This document shows, piece after piece, positions 46,686-58,270 of a stretch of DNA of 64,000 bases (positions are counted from its first letter, which is position 1; every line of letters begins with the position of its first letter). The DNA is taken from positions 23,284 to 87,283 of the forward strand of contig QZLH01000099.1 in the NCBI GenBank assembly GCA_003833135.1, read 5' to 3'. The notes under the pieces are model-generated. The model was not told the origin of the DNA. It saw only the letters and a list, made by a program, of their open reading frames with translations, and searched no databases. Origin of the DNA: Oehlia diaphana. Its lineage: Eukaryota > Glomeromycota > Glomeromycetes > Glomerales > Glomeraceae. The position numbers and the translations under genes were made by a program.

Positions 46686-48813
46686 ATGGGTTCTACTATG
46701 CATGTTATCGCCTTAATAGATCAAAAATCGCGTCAAAATGGCATTGAATATGGTATGGGTAGATTTAGATGTGAAGAAGGTCAATTTGGAACATTTCTAT
46801 TTAAGGTACTTCCAAGTGCGAAAGTGACTAAATATTGTCATCCTTTTTTTGAGGGTGATGTTGTTACTTTGGTGGGCCAATTTTCATATGAAACTGTGGA
46901 TAAAGTAGAAGGATTTACGGGATTTACGGTAATTTTATTATTTTATTAAATCATCATATTATTATCCTTATTATTCTTATTCTTATCCTTATCCTTATCC
47001 TTATACTTATACTTATCCTTATACTTATCCTTATCCTTGTCCTTGTCCTTATTATTATTATTATTATGATTATTATTAATTATAATAATTTGGGAATTTT
47101 TTTTTTTAAAAAAAAATTAGTTGAATGTTTCTGTTGCAACTCCTTTTCCAAAACCACCATCAGGTTGTTGGGAACCTGAAGAGATACCAATTTCATCTCC
47201 ATATTTAAGTTTTAACACTCAACCTGTTCCTGGATCACTAAGACAAATAGAAAATTGTCAATTTATTCGAACAAAATCTTTAATTAATAGTGGATATACT
47301 AAAAAATATGCTGAATCAAGATTTAGGATAGGTTATCAAATTGATAATGATAGATGGGATAATAATATTGCAAGTAATTGGGATGCTTATCCACAATTTT
47401 TTATATCCGGATTTTTTCTTTATGTTGATAATGGAGAAGTACATATTGAAGCTACAGAAATTGAATTAGATCCATTAACTAAAAAATATGGAAAAGTATC
47501 AAGTTCAACAAATTCAACTGTACCAGGTGTTAGTCCTTTAGCAAAAAATTTGGCTAAATTACTTGAACAAGAAAGAAATTCTTTTTCAACACCAACATCA
47601 GGGATGTTTGGTAAAAATTATCTTGAACAAACTACAACAAAATTATCATCAGAAAAAAAATCTTTATCATTACGACCTTTAGCACCTAAAAATGCTTCAA
47701 GTTCATTACAACAATCACAAAATCAAATTGGTACACAATCAGATCCAACAAATACGGAATCTATAAAAGATTTATTAAAAGGTTTACAACATCACCTTCA
47801 ACGTATTAATCAAATACCTGGACAAACAAATTCACATATGCCATTATTTCAACATACACCTTTATCAGAGCAACAACCATCAGCTGAACAAATAGCTGAA
47901 TTGATAGCTGATCAAGGTACGCGTCAAGACTTAAGCCCACTTGTCGCAGGAAACCAATCTAAAGTAAGATTATTTCATCTAAATTTATGTTTCATATCTT
48001 TTAATACTTTTATATTTGTTTAAATACTCAGATTTTTATCCTGTTTCGGTACGGAATTGGCAAAATGATCAACCAATTTCTCCACAGCTTCCATCATATT
48101 CAGTTTGGCCATTACAAGGTCAAGAGACAGCTATATATCATCGGGATAAAATTTCAATGACATCACAAGTTATTAATCAAAATGAAAGAGAAAAATCTTT
48201 AACACAACAAAATGAACGCGATAAACAAACAACTCAACAAGTTACGACAAATCAACAAGAATTAGTAAAAAGTCCTACACAATTTGTTTCAACTCAAAAT
48301 GAAAGAGAGTTAACACCATCTCAAATTGATATAAGTAATAAAAATGATTCAGTTAGGTCATCTAGAGCAGAATCTGAATCAGGAGAATCAATGGATCTTG
48401 ATCAAAGTAAAAAATCTGGTAAAAAAAGTTCATCAGATGATAAAACAAAACCCGTACGACCAACATCTAGAGCCACATTAGGAAATAGATTTATTGTATA
48501 TGAACCAAAATTTGTTCAGGAAACTGAAGGAAATAAACAAGATGGAACTTCAACAGGAAAAAGAGGACGTAAATCTAAGAATACGAGTACTAGTCGACCT
48601 AGCAAAAAAACTAAAAATAAGAAAAATGTTAATGAACCAGATACAACCGCAACGAATCAAGAAGAGCAAGCGATAGATTCTACGAATGAAAGTCCAAAAA
48701 ATTCTACAGATAAGGATTCATCAGAAAAATCTAAAAATGTATCAGTAAAATTAGAGGAAACAACATCAAAAGAAGATGAAGGGAATAATATAGAAACAGA
48801 AGTCGAAAATTAA
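46686..48813 (+). CDS. Unrecognised nuclear-looking protein with N-terminal beta-rich (OB-like) domain, three exons
   Basis: Exons are 46686-46928, 47121-47963 and 48088-48813 (603 aa). Introns are GTAATT...TTAG and GTAAGA...CCACAG, both phase 0. For the second intron an earlier CAG at about 48033 would shift frame, so 48088 was chosen. The N-terminal ~140 residues (MHVIALIDQKSRQNGIEYG, FEGDVVTLVGQFSYETVDKV, LNVSVATPF) alternate strands as in an OB fold, which would suggest nucleic-acid binding; this is a weak inference. Residues about 140-230 form a second ordered part. The C-terminal half is Gln/Ser/Thr-rich. It ends with a basic AT-hook-like KRGRKSK and KKTKNKKN cluster (possible nuclear signal) and an acidic tail. 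No family name can be given. Confidence 0.7.
46966..47065. repeat. (CTTATC)n-type microsatellite in intron 1
   Basis: Imperfect hexanucleotide array of cttatc/cttata/cttgtc followed by (tta)n. It makes this 192-nt intron longer than most in the window. Confidence 0.85.
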
Positions 48814-50476
48814 AATACATGATAAAAAAAAAATTTAGCGAAGATATTAAGGTAAAGTAAAATGAATTATTATTTAATATTATATATGTATATATTCTTT
48901 TATTAATTATATGAATAATTTTTTAGAAACCTTTTTTTTTTTTTTTTTCTTTTTTTTTCTTCTTCTTCTCTCTCACTTTTTGGATGAAACTTAATTTGGT
49001 AAATAATTGATTATTTTCACTCTTGTCATATAAATATAGAAATTTGTTTTAATCAAATATTTACTTTCAGTAAAGTAATTATATACATTTATAAAAAAAA
49101 ACACCTTTCCAACGAATCTAAATACTCATGAATTAACGTTAACGTTAAAAATATTGCATTTTTTTTTTTTCTTTTTATAACAAATATTATGAATTAAACC
49201 CATTAAGATTTATTTCATATTTAACTTGTATGAAAAATTTTTTAAGTTAAAAGATTAGAAAGAATAAAATTTCAAATTTAGAAAAAAAAAAAAAAAAAAT
49301 ATTTAAATATGATGAGGAACAGAATCATAATAATTCGAATGATATAAAAAAAAGTAGTACCATAAATTATTTGAATAATTCAATGAAAATGCTAAAAAGG
49401 TTTACTTATATAATATGCCAAGACATAAAATTTCTTTTAAAGTTTGAAGGGAGGTGATACATGTGAGATTAAATGGCGTTTTGATTAATGTATATAACGA
49501 AATAGTACTTTCTATCTAAACCCAGTATAGTGATGTAGTGCTTGATTGATAATACGGGGGGAAGATTATTTGTTTCAAAAATTGACTTTTATTTATTCGA
49601 AAAACAACTAAAATCTTGGGATGGATTTTTAACTGGATAATTATAATGTGTAAGAATGTAATTAATATAATTGTTATTTCCAACAAAGGATTATATATCC
49701 TTATTACTTACTGTATTATGAAACAAAGATTATAAGATCTAACATGTTGTACTAATACAAGTTTTGTGTGATCTAATTTTAATTTATTACAAAGTAGGTA
49801 AAAAATTCTATTGTTAAAAAATTGTCTTTATTTTGGAATAAAAAGAAAAGAAATACAATGGAATCTATAGTTCTTTTAATTTAAGCGATCATATCAATTA
49901 TTTATATGTTGAAAATATTACCAAAAAGAGTGATAAAGGTAAAAAACGTGAATAGTATAATTAATCAAACAACCAATTTTGGTTCATAAAACATGCTTTG
50001 TTCACTGTAACATTTGGTAAAAAAGGTGACACAACATTGAATATAACAAACGCATGACGTAGTTTATACCCATTTTAAGATTCGAAAGCGTTTTGAATTC
50101 TTTCGATCTTTGTCAAAATATTGTTTCAGATTTATTACAAATCTAAAAAGATTTCTAGAATAATTTAATATAAGAACCCTCAACTAATGAACTTTTTTTT
50201 TTCCTTGAAAATTATTAAAATCATTATCTCTAATTGACCATTTGCTTTTTCGCTATTCCGAAATCATTGATTGATTTCATCGCTCATTATATTACAATTA
50301 GTCGCCTGGTGCACTATAATTCTATAATTATACCATTTCACACATTTCATATACAAAGATTACAAAGATTTTTTTTTTTTTTTTTTTTACTATCGAATTT
50401 TTTCTTACGAACTTTCGAGAGAGAGAGAGAGAGAGAGAAAAAAAGAAAATAAAAAGTAATAATAAAAGTAATAAAT
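48814..50476. other. Intergenic region
   Basis: No gene recognised. A pyrimidine tract (48920-48980), poly-A runs and, just before the next ATG, a (GA)n run at 50418-50440 in the presumed leader of the secreted-protein gene. Confidence 0.5.
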
Positions 50477-51616
50477 ATGAGCATGAAACTCAATCTATTC
50501 TTTATTCTTCTTATCGTTGCTTTAATTGCTTTTGTAGCAACTTCATCTTATGCTGCTCCATTAGATATTGAAAAACAAAATGATATGGAAAACAACAAGG
50601 ACAACAGAAACAACAACAATAATATGAGTAATAACGACAAAAATAACAGAAATAACGATGATACCGGTGATAATAACGGTGATAATAACAGTAATAACGA
50701 TAATAGGAATAACGATGATAAGAATAACGATAATAGGAATAACGATGATAGGAATAACGATGATAGGAATAACGATGATAGGAATAACGATGATAACAAT
50801 AATAACGATGAGAAGGATAATAACGATGATAATAATAACGATGATAACAATAATAACGATGATAACAATAATAACGATGATAACAATAATAACGATGATA
50901 ACAATAATAACGATGATAACGATAATAACGATGATAACAATAATAACGATGATAACAATAATAACGATGAGAAGGATAATAACGATGATAATAATAATAA
51001 CGATGAGAAGGATAATAACGATGATAATAATAACGATGATAATGATAATAACGATGATAATAATAATAACGATGAGAAGGAGAATAATAACGATATTTGT
51101 AAAAATTCAAAGTTGGATAAAGGAGATGGTACTCAAAATCCTGATGGATATTGTGTTGAAACTGTTATGGGAGAAATTCCAAGTATTGATAATATGATTT
51201 CAACTTTAATAATTAAACCGGCCGATGGATCTACTTTAGAAGCGAAAAAGAAATTTCGCATTGATACTATTACTGATAATTTAATTACGGGATTTTTTTC
51301 TGATCCGGTTAAAGAATATTACGTGGAACCTCAACAATTAAAAAATGGAAAAATTCTTGGTCACTCTCATATAATTATTCAAAAATTGGATGATAACAGA
51401 AGAAAACCTTTAAATCCCAAAGTATTCGCTTTCTTTAAAGGATTAGATCAACCTGCTAAAAATGGTATCCTCAGTGTTGATGTTAATAATGGATTACCTG
51501 CCGGTGATTATAGAATTTGTACTATCGTTTCTTCTTTTACCCATCAACCAGTTATAATGCCGGTCGCCCAGAGAGGTGCTCAAGACGATTGTATAAGAAT
51601 AAAAGTTAGGAATTAA
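50477..51616 (+). CDS. Secreted protein with Asn/Asp repeat and conserved C-terminal domain
   Basis: A single-exon 379-aa product. Residues 1-26 are a clear signal peptide (hydrophobic core NLFFILLIVALIAFVATS, cleavage likely after SSYA). Residues about 35-205 are almost only Asn and Asp, with occasional Arg, Glu and Lys, in units such as NNDDNN and NNDEKD. Residues about 206-379 form a compact domain starting with a CKNSKLDKGDGTQ-like segment. It continues with CVETVMGEIPSIDNM, FFSDPVKEYYVEPQQL, GHSHIIIQ, FAFFKGLDQPAKNG and GLPAGDYRICTI, with four Cys residues. A similar GEIPS...GHSH...FAFFKG...LPAGxYR domain is found in secreted fungal proteins of unknown function. The highly acidic repeat could bind cations or cell-wall polymers, or be a surface spacer; this is speculation. 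Confidence 0.88.
   Translation: MSMKLNLFFILLIVALIAFVATSSYAAPLDIEKQNDMENNKDNRNNNNNMSNNDKNNRNNDDTGDNNGDNNSNNDNRNNDDKNNDNRNNDDRNNDDRNNDDRNNDDNNNNDEKDNNDDNNNDDNNNNDDNNNNDDNNNNDDNNNNDDNDNNDDNNNNDDNNNNDEKDNNDDNNNNDEKDNNDDNNNDDNDNNDDNNNNDEKENNNDICKNSKLDKGDGTQNPDGYCVETVMGEIPSIDNMISTLIIKPADGSTLEAKKKFRIDTITDNLITGFFSDPVKEYYVEPQQLKNGKILGHSHIIIQKLDDNRRKPLNPKVFAFFKGLDQPAKNGILSVDVNNGLPAGDYRICTIVSSFTHQPVIMPVAQRGAQDDCIRIKVRN
50660..51085 (+). repeat. Coding tandem array for Asn/Asp repeats
   Basis: In-frame 15- and 18-bp units such as 'aataacgatgataacaat' with blocks 'gagaaggataataacgatgat'. Unit number is likely to vary between strains. The array keeps the frame and generates long artefactual ORFs in other frames and on the reverse strand (Tyr/His/Arg- or Leu/Ser-only), which are not genes. 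Confidence 0.9.
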
Positions 51617-53259
51617 TTCTTATTTTTCATTATTTGTGACGGATAGATAGATTATACTTTTCCTTCTTAATAGATAATTAGTTAATATGTTATAGCGGAA
51701 TGCGAAATTGGTCAATTAGAAATTACACTTAATTATTATTATTTTCGTTCGTTTTGTATATAACTCCTTACAATACGCACAGGTGCTTGATCCATTATAT
51801 TAGTACATTTTTTTTAAAAGTACCTATGTATGTATAATCACACTCCTTTTATGATTCACGCCCTGTTTATAAAATTCATGATTACCGAATAGATTACTAC
51901 TGTAACAACAAAAAAAAAAAAAAAAAATTCCCACAAAATTATTATTGTACTCACTCAGTAATATAATAAAAATTTTTAAATAGATGAAATTATTTTGATG
52001 CATGATTGATTACGTTTTTTAAATTTGAAATTTTTATCGTGATTATCTTGAAGTTATTTTACATTTTAATAACTTTGATACAAATGTAATAAAAGTGACT
52101 CATAGTGGATAACTTCGAAGATAAGAATCTTATCAATATAAAATTTTGAATCCATCATAAAATTTTGAAAAAAAATTTTGTTCATTATTATGTCGTTGCG
52201 TAATAAACCTAATTTAGACAAATGAAGTTTCTTAACATAAATGGCTATATTATCATGGCGTAGTTATATTATGGTACTCATTTTTTTTTGAAACTGAAAT
52301 TGAATTGTTCTCAAGCTCATTATTGACTACCTTTTATGGTAATTTATTTCGGTCATACGGCTTGACGTATGAACCGGAGAAACTTTGGGGAGTCAGAACT
52401 AATTATGTGGAACAAATATTAGACATATGATATTGTAGGAATATTGAAATTAGAAAATGTGTAATAATTATTAAATATAAAAATGTGAAACTATTAAAAA
52501 TTATGGAATTATTATAAAAAAATATGGAATTATTGTAAAAAAATATGGAATTATTGTAAAAAAATATGGAATTATTATGAAAAATATGAAATTATTATAA
52601 AAAATATGGAATTATTATGAAATTATTATTGAAATATTGAAAATATAGTAATTTAAAAATATTCATTTTACTTAATAAAAAATTAATTTATTATTTGGAA
52701 TACAAATCTTATTATTTATCTCTGGTATGGTAATGAAATACAACAGATAATGCAAGTAACCCGAACGGCCGAACACATATCCCACATTAAACATGATTAC
52801 TTGTTTTATTAAACAATCCTATACCAATATAATTAATAAATCATTTAACTAACAAATTAATAACTCATGCTTAAATTTTGAACTTTCTTGAAACAATTCA
52901 TTCAACTCTTTGCATATATTTAATTTCCACTTAAATTTTTAAAGAATTTAATTAGTTTTCGTATCTAACATTGTGTCCCTAAAAAAATTAAATTTATGCA
53001 AATAATGTATATTGTTAATTATACTTACCAAATTTGGTCACAAAGTGTGTGCATACCATCAATATATAAAAAGCTTCGAATATTTTTACAAGATTCTGTG
53101 TCAAAATCCAAGTCTTCGAATCCTTCAGTCTCCTTAGTCTCTCTCGTCTTTGAAAGACAATATACTACACTCCTTTTTTTTTCTCATTAACCCTCCCTTT
53201 CATCATTCATTTTTAAAAATAGCTTTGAAAGCTATAATAACTTTCTTTAATATCTAAAA
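51617..53259. other. Intergenic region with a 21-bp tandem repeat
   Basis: No gene supported. Positions 52499-52630 hold about six units of 'aaaaaaatatggaattattgt'. A TATA-like ATATATAAAAAG lies at 53061-53072, about 190 bp before the CAP gene ATG, and is followed by a CT-rich stretch (53120-53190) that may be leader. Confidence 0.55.
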
Positions 53260-53898
53260 ATGGTTGCGATCAAATTAATATTTGTTTTCCTTGTTATAAC
53301 TACTACGGCATTGGTTACTGCCTTCAATCCACAACTTATGCTTAAATTGGTTAACGATGAACGTAAAAAAGTTGGAGCTTCACCACTCACTTTAGACAGG
53401 TAGATATTTTACTACATTAAAATTTATAATTAAAGAAATTTCGCCGATTAATTTTTTTTTTTTTTTTTCTTGTAGCAAATTGACGTCAGCAGCTCAAAAG
53501 CATACTGATTTCATGGTTAAAACTGATACTCTTACCCACGATGACGATGCTGGTTCGTTAGGTGAACGTATTAAAGCAGAAGGTTATAACTTCAGTAATG
53601 CCGGAGAAAATATCGCTGAAGGATTTGGTACGAATGATGAAGCACGTGTCATGAAAGCGTAAGTACTATTTAAAATTAAATATTATAATAATCTAAATTT
53701 TAATTGGAATTTATTTTCATTTTAACCAAAAACAGTTGGATGGGATCTAGCGGTCATAAAGCAAATATTCTTAATAAAGCGTTCACTAATTTAGGAGTCG
53801 GATTTGGCGGTGGAAAATATTGGACTCAAGTTTTCGGTAAACCGTTAAATAGCAGAAAAAGTAAACGTTTTGCTCGTAAAAGATTAGTTAGAGAATAA
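53260..53898 (+). CDS. Secreted CAP/SCP (PR-1-like) protein, three exons
   Basis: Exons are 53260-53399, 53476-53658 and 53736-53898 (161 aa); introns of 76 and 77 nt, both phase 2. An N-terminal signal peptide (residues 1-21, LIFVFLVITTTALVTA) precedes the mature start FNPQLML. CAP signature elements are in order: LVNDERKKVGASPLTL, AQKHTDFMVKTDTLTHDD, NAGENIAEGF, WMGSSGHKANILN and FTNLGVGFG. The cavity His/Glu residues are present (HTD, GEN, GHK). CAP proteins are extracellular; fungal members bind sterols or lipids and some are host-induced. The C-terminus is strongly basic (SRKSKRFARKRLVRE) with dibasic sites, so it may be clipped or bind acidic surfaces. It is about the usual length for a minimal CAP domain. 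Confidence 0.92.
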
Positions 53899-54665
53899 AA
53901 CTAGAATAAAATTATATAAATAATGAAATTTACTTTTTTACCTAGTGACGCTTATATGATGTCAAAGATTTTATGATCCCGTGACATGTTTTAAAATAAT
54001 AAATAATTTAATAAACACAAAAAGTAAATTATTACTAAAAATAGATTATCGGTGGTGTATTTCATTATTCATGTGATACATGTGATGAACTAATAGATCA
54101 AAAAAACTGCGGTTCATTACTTCTGTTAATATTGTTCCCTACGTATTTCTTATCAAATTTTTTTATTGTACAATGCAATTTTATTATTAATTTTATGGTA
54201 AATCAATCTGTTACCCGATTCAAATATATGATTATATCAAATATGTGTATTGGCGCCTTTTTGCATTTTTTTTTTTTCTTTTATTATTTTCTTTTTTTCT
54301 TTTTTTCTCCAGAGTATACAAACTTTTGTTAAAATAGAACTGGAACATATTCTTTTAAATTCTCCGTATTTGACAAGGTATTGCCGAAAAACTTCGGAGA
54401 ACATTTGCTATCACAAACTCTAATTTTTTAAGAAAATCTTTTTTGATTGATAACACAGCACCGCCTTGTGTTTCGTAACAATTGCATTTCTGCACGTCTA
54501 AATAGAATGTGAAATAGTAAATAATTTGATCCTCATACACAAACGGGATATAGCCGCCGAAATGTATTACATAGTAATTAATTGGCTAATCTTTTTACGG
54601 GGCATGCATAATATTTGGTGATCAACCAATCAATGACATGAATTATGTTATTGAAAATTTTTTTC
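53899..54665. other. Intergenic region
   Basis: AT-rich. A 61-codon minus-strand ORF at 54540-54355 has protein-like composition (DVQKCNCYETQGGAVLSIKK) but no recognised family or flanking signals. It is noted as a possible small gene with low confidence. Confidence 0.3.
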
Positions 54666-54679
54666 ATCCCTTATATAAA
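54666..54679 (+). promoter_or_regulatory. TATA-like element upstream of the bZIP gene
   Basis: CCCTTATATAAACT lies about 620 bp before the bZIP start codon. If used, transcription would begin near 54700 and the leader would include all three uORFs. Inference from motif only. Confidence 0.4.
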
Positions 54680-54988
54680 CTAGGCAATCCCCCCAAAAAC
54701 CCAAAAAACCCAAATTTTTTTTTTTTTTTAAAAAAATCCTCTTTTTTTTTTCAAAATATATTTTAGAAATATTAAATCAAAAAGAAAGATATTTTCCCCC
54801 CTTCTTCTTTACAACAATATAAAAAAAATATTATATTAAATATCAAAAAGTATTTTGACTTTTAAAAATAAACTACTTGAATTGTTGATATTAAATTTTT
54901 TTTTTTTTGCGATAATTATTTAATTATTTTATTTTATTGGTTGAAATATTTTAGTATAAAATTTTATTTTTTTTTTACTATTTTCAAA

Positions 54989-55188
54989 ATGGCTTTCACC
55001 GTCTAAATATTCCTCAAAGCTCCCTCGCTTTGATTTTAATACAATATAATAATTATTAAAATTTTCAATTTTTTTTTAGCTTGCCTACAAAATGGCTGCT
55101 CTTTTTAACAACCACCTACCTTTTCAAAATGCGTCCCTTAATCAACCGTATTTTATACGTCCCTTTCGTTGATAATTCTCATTTTTAA
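54989..55188 (+). promoter_or_regulatory. Three upstream ORFs in the bZIP gene leader
   Basis: uORF1 54989-55006 (5 codons plus stop, MAFTV). uORF2 55092-55172 (26 codons, beginning MAALFNNHLP). uORF3 55129-55188 (19 codons, beginning MRPLINRILY), overlapping uORF2 in another frame. All three have a similar start context (TTCAAAATGG, ACAAAATGG, TTCAAAATGC). No further ATG lies between 55188 and the main start at 55298. A leader with several short uORFs before a Gcn4-type bZIP is the known arrangement for translational control by amino-acid starvation in yeast GCN4 and Neurospora cpc-1. Confidence 0.65.
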
Positions 55189-55297
55189 ACACTCGATTTT
55201 TTTTTCTTTTTCTCCTCATTAAATAATACAAGCATAATATTTAATACAGATTTTTTCAAAAAAAAAAAAAACAACAATAATAATAATAATAATAATT

Positions 55298-56176
55298 ATG
55301 ATGTCTCAAGATCAAGGTTTTGTTCAATGCGTTGACCCCGCGTCAACTGGGTCCCCTCAGGCAAAATCTGGAGCGTACGACTCCTCTGATTTCATCGAGT
55401 TGTATAATCTTGTTGCTGGAAATGACCTCCTTGCAAACGATCTATTCAATCAAACCTACGATTTCTCTCCAGAATTGACTTCTTCAATGACAACACCTTC
55501 TCTTATATATGATGTTTCCACTCCTCAAGATTTGAATGACTCGCCTCTCTTTAATGCTCCTTTTATGTCAAGTCCGTCTCTTGACCCTGCAGTTGGCTTT
55601 TTCCCTGATCTTCCTAATGATCATAATGCTTCTAACACAAATACAAGATCTTTGATGCAACTTTCTTCTACACCTTCTGTAAATATTCCATGGACCACTG
55701 ACGTTACGACCTCTTCTTCGACCGATAATAATGTTCACTCTTCATCTACATCACCTTCTGTTTTATCAAACTTTTCGGATGTTAACTCTCCAGTACTCTC
55801 TTCTAATACTACGTCATCAGCTTCCACTTCTCCGTTAACAACTTCATTAAGGACTCGTAATCGTAAGAGATCTGCTAATGAAATAGATAAAGATCCAATA
55901 ATTGTGGCTGATGAATTGGCTATGAAACGTGCCAAAAATACAGATGCTGCTCGCAGGAGTCGACTTCGAAAAGTAAAGAGAATGGAAAGTCTTGAAAAGG
56001 AAGTAACGATACTCAAGAACGAAAATATTGATCTACAAACTCGTATCGCTGTTTTGGAAAGTGAAAAGAAGGGTTTAGAAGATAAGAACGCTGAAAAAGA
56101 TGCTAGGGTTAAGTTGATGGAACAACGTTTGACGGAAGCACATGACAGATTAGTAAAGATCAATAATACTAAATAG
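55298..56176 (+). CDS. Gcn4/CPC1-like bZIP transcription factor
   Basis: A single-exon 292-aa protein. The N-terminal two thirds are acidic/Ser/Thr-rich with hydrophobic clusters (DFIELYNLVAGNDLL about 31-45; DSPLFNAPFM about 81-90; FFPDLPND about 101-108), as expected for activation domains. The C-terminal bZIP has a basic region, KRAKNTDAARRSRLRKVKRM (210-229), with the Gcn4-type N-x-x-A-A-R-R-S-R core. A heptad of leucines follows at 232, 239, 246, 253 and 260, with Asn243 in the zipper. It should bind TGACTCA-type sites as a dimer and activate amino-acid-biosynthesis genes. The extended coiled coil (to about 285) is longer than the yeast zipper. The leader carries three uORFs (see separate entry). 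The symbol is withheld because orthology was not tested. Confidence 0.88.
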   Translation: MMSQDQGFVQCVDPASTGSPQAKSGAYDSSDFIELYNLVAGNDLLANDLFNQTYDFSPELTSSMTTPSLIYDVSTPQDLNDSPLFNAPFMSSPSLDPAVGFFPDLPNDHNASNTNTRSLMQLSSTPSVNIPWTTDVTTSSSTDNNVHSSSTSPSVLSNFSDVNSPVLSSNTTSSASTSPLTTSLRTRNRKRSANEIDKDPIIVADELAMKRAKNTDAARRSRLRKVKRMESLEKEVTILKNENIDLQTRIAVLESEKKGLEDKNAEKDARVKLMEQRLTEAHDRLVKINNTK

Positions 56177-56826
56177 CCTTAGGAAGTAATTATTAAAGAC
56201 ATGCGTGTTACCAAAAAAAAAAAAAAAAAAATTTCAAGCATTTTTATATATATTTTATGCAATTTACTTTTTTTTTATACATATATATTTTAGTAAGAAA
56301 ATATGCATTTTAAATATATTGTTAAATAAATCATAAAATTATTTTTTTACTTTAGTGGACAAAATTAACGTTTGTTACAATTTACATAAATACATATTTA
56401 TACCCTTTTGTACATATAAATTACGAGCAAAAGTTTCCTTGAAATCCATGAACATAAAAAATTTGCGAATTGCGATTAATAAATACTATTGCAATAAAAC
56501 CATAAATTAATATACCTGCTATCTGCTGGAATAACTGAAGCTTCTTTCGCTTTTATTCTAAAGTGCTGAAAATAAAAACAGAACGCGGTTGCATATTTAC
56601 TGAACAACTTTACTTAAACCAAAGTGTTTGACCAAAACATTAAAATTGCATTGTGAAATCTCTAGCTGCTAAGTTTATTAAAACTTTTTAAAAAATAAGA
56701 GATTTAAGATTTTAATGATGAACCAATCAAATTTGGGGGTCAATCACATCAATACTTGGTTTAAATTTTTAGATGCGCGTCGAAGTTTTATTCTCGAGTC
56801 TCATTTAATAGTCAATTTAATGCTAC
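56177..56826. other. 3' region of the bZIP gene and spacer
   Basis: Poly-A run right after the stop (56213-56231), AT-rich sequence, no gene seen. Confidence 0.5.
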
Positions 56827-58270
56827 TTGTATAATCCATATATTATTCTATTAGCTAAAGTACTAAAGATCTTTTATTTTACTCTTCCTTCAAATAATAC
56901 GCAAACAAGGTTTACTATTCAAATTAAAAAAGACCAATTATTGATTGTAGTTAGACATTTTTATGAACACAGACAATATCCCATTGCTATTTGGGGAACT
57001 CGACTATTGATTAATCACCAATAAACGAAAGTTGGCGACTTGGCGTAGAAATATAGAAAGATTCAAAAAGTACAATACGACTTTTACTATTGTGATTGAT
57101 TTCAACTTATTTATTCAAGATTTCAAGATGGATCAGATGCAACAAATATTCGTGAGAATCTCGTAGCTAAATATAAGAAATACATAATGATTCTCGTTCA
57201 AAGGGTTATAATCTTTTTTGTTTAATCTCTTTTTTTTAAAAAAAAAAAATAAAAAATATATATTTAGTATTTATTAATCTTTTTTTAGAAATGTTTTCCT
57301 ACAGCATAACATACACTTGTTCATTCACCTGTACCATCAGTATTTTACAATTAGAACAAGGATATAAGCAAGCAAATGAAAGGGGATCTATTCAAAGTAG
57401 TTTTATAAAAAAAATCTAGAGGTAAAGCCATCATTTATTTCTTGAGATCGAATGTTGAATATAATCGAGCTGCTTTATCAAGTGGACTCAAGATCACAGA
57501 GGATAAAATGTTGTGAATTTGTAACCAGACTTTAGCATACCAACGAAAAATCAATGATATTGAAAAGAAATTGTTAGTGAAAGTTGTGTCTCCCCATCAC
57601 CTTTACAATCGGATACTCACTTGTGACACTTTATTCAGAAGTCTTTCTTTTATTTTTTTTTATATTTTTTATTTTATTTCTTTTATTTCTTTTTATTTTT
57701 TATTCCTTTATTTCTTTTATTTCTTTTATTTCGGATTTTTATCATATATTATTTTAAGATAGCCTTGTTAATTGTGTATATTATACACATATTTTATATT
57801 ATATTTCTTGGCGTTTCCTTTATTGAGATGTCCACCTTACAATCTTAAAATTACATTTTTATTATACAAAAGAATCTTAAATCTAAAGATATTTTAACAT
57901 CTTTATTAAATTCCGATTTCGTATAATTGTATCGGTGATCACGCATTGGAAAATTTGGAGGCTTATCACACATTCTACAGCTATTTCAAAATATTCGTTT
58001 AACAGATGCGTGATAAATAAGAACTGGTTTGGAAGGGTGATTTTGAGGAGCTGAACTTCGGAGGCGGTTGAACTTTACTTGGGTTTGAAGCGTTTGGAAG
58101 ATCAGTTTTGGACAACAAATATTACGATGAGTCCAAAAAAGCGAAACTCGTGGTTGTCATGGAAGTATAAGTTCTTAATCAGAAATTATATTACCAAATT
58201 TGACGTCTCTAGTATTTTCCAATCAGTCGAAGTTAATAATAAGAAACCGGCCTACTTTATTATGTGAACA
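56827..58270 (+). pseudogene. Scattered coding relics of an unrecognised gene
   Basis: Coding-like pieces with intervening stops and shifts: TQTRFTIQIKKDQLLIVVRH and FYEHRQYPIAIWGTRLL (to 57023), KKYNTTFTIVIDFNLF (about 57070-57115), GKAIIYFLRSNVEYNRAALS (about 57423-57485), AYQRKINDIEKKLLVKVVSP (about 57537-57597) and GLKRLEDQFWTTNITMSPKK (about 58082-58140). The order and spacing suggest one or two decayed genes. No family is recognised with confidence. Confidence 0.35.

Noticed and set aside
48016..48087. Start of the third exon of the OB-like gene at the ATG near 48016
   Set aside because: Using the upstream exon and the CCACAG acceptor at 48087 keeps one continuous frame; the ATG lies in the intron and would give an unsupported separate gene.
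50511..51197. Long ORFs on both strands overlapping the Asn/Asp repeat (Tyr/His/Arg-rich, Leu/Ser-rich and Ile/Thr-rich)
   Set aside because: They are frame shadows of the in-frame 15/18-bp repeat; the Asn/Asp frame alone has a signal peptide and a conserved C-terminal domain.
55735..56163. 142-aa minus-strand ORF opposite the bZIP domain
   Set aside because: Antisense shadow of the bZIP coding sequence; Ser/Leu/Phe-rich as expected from the complementary strand.
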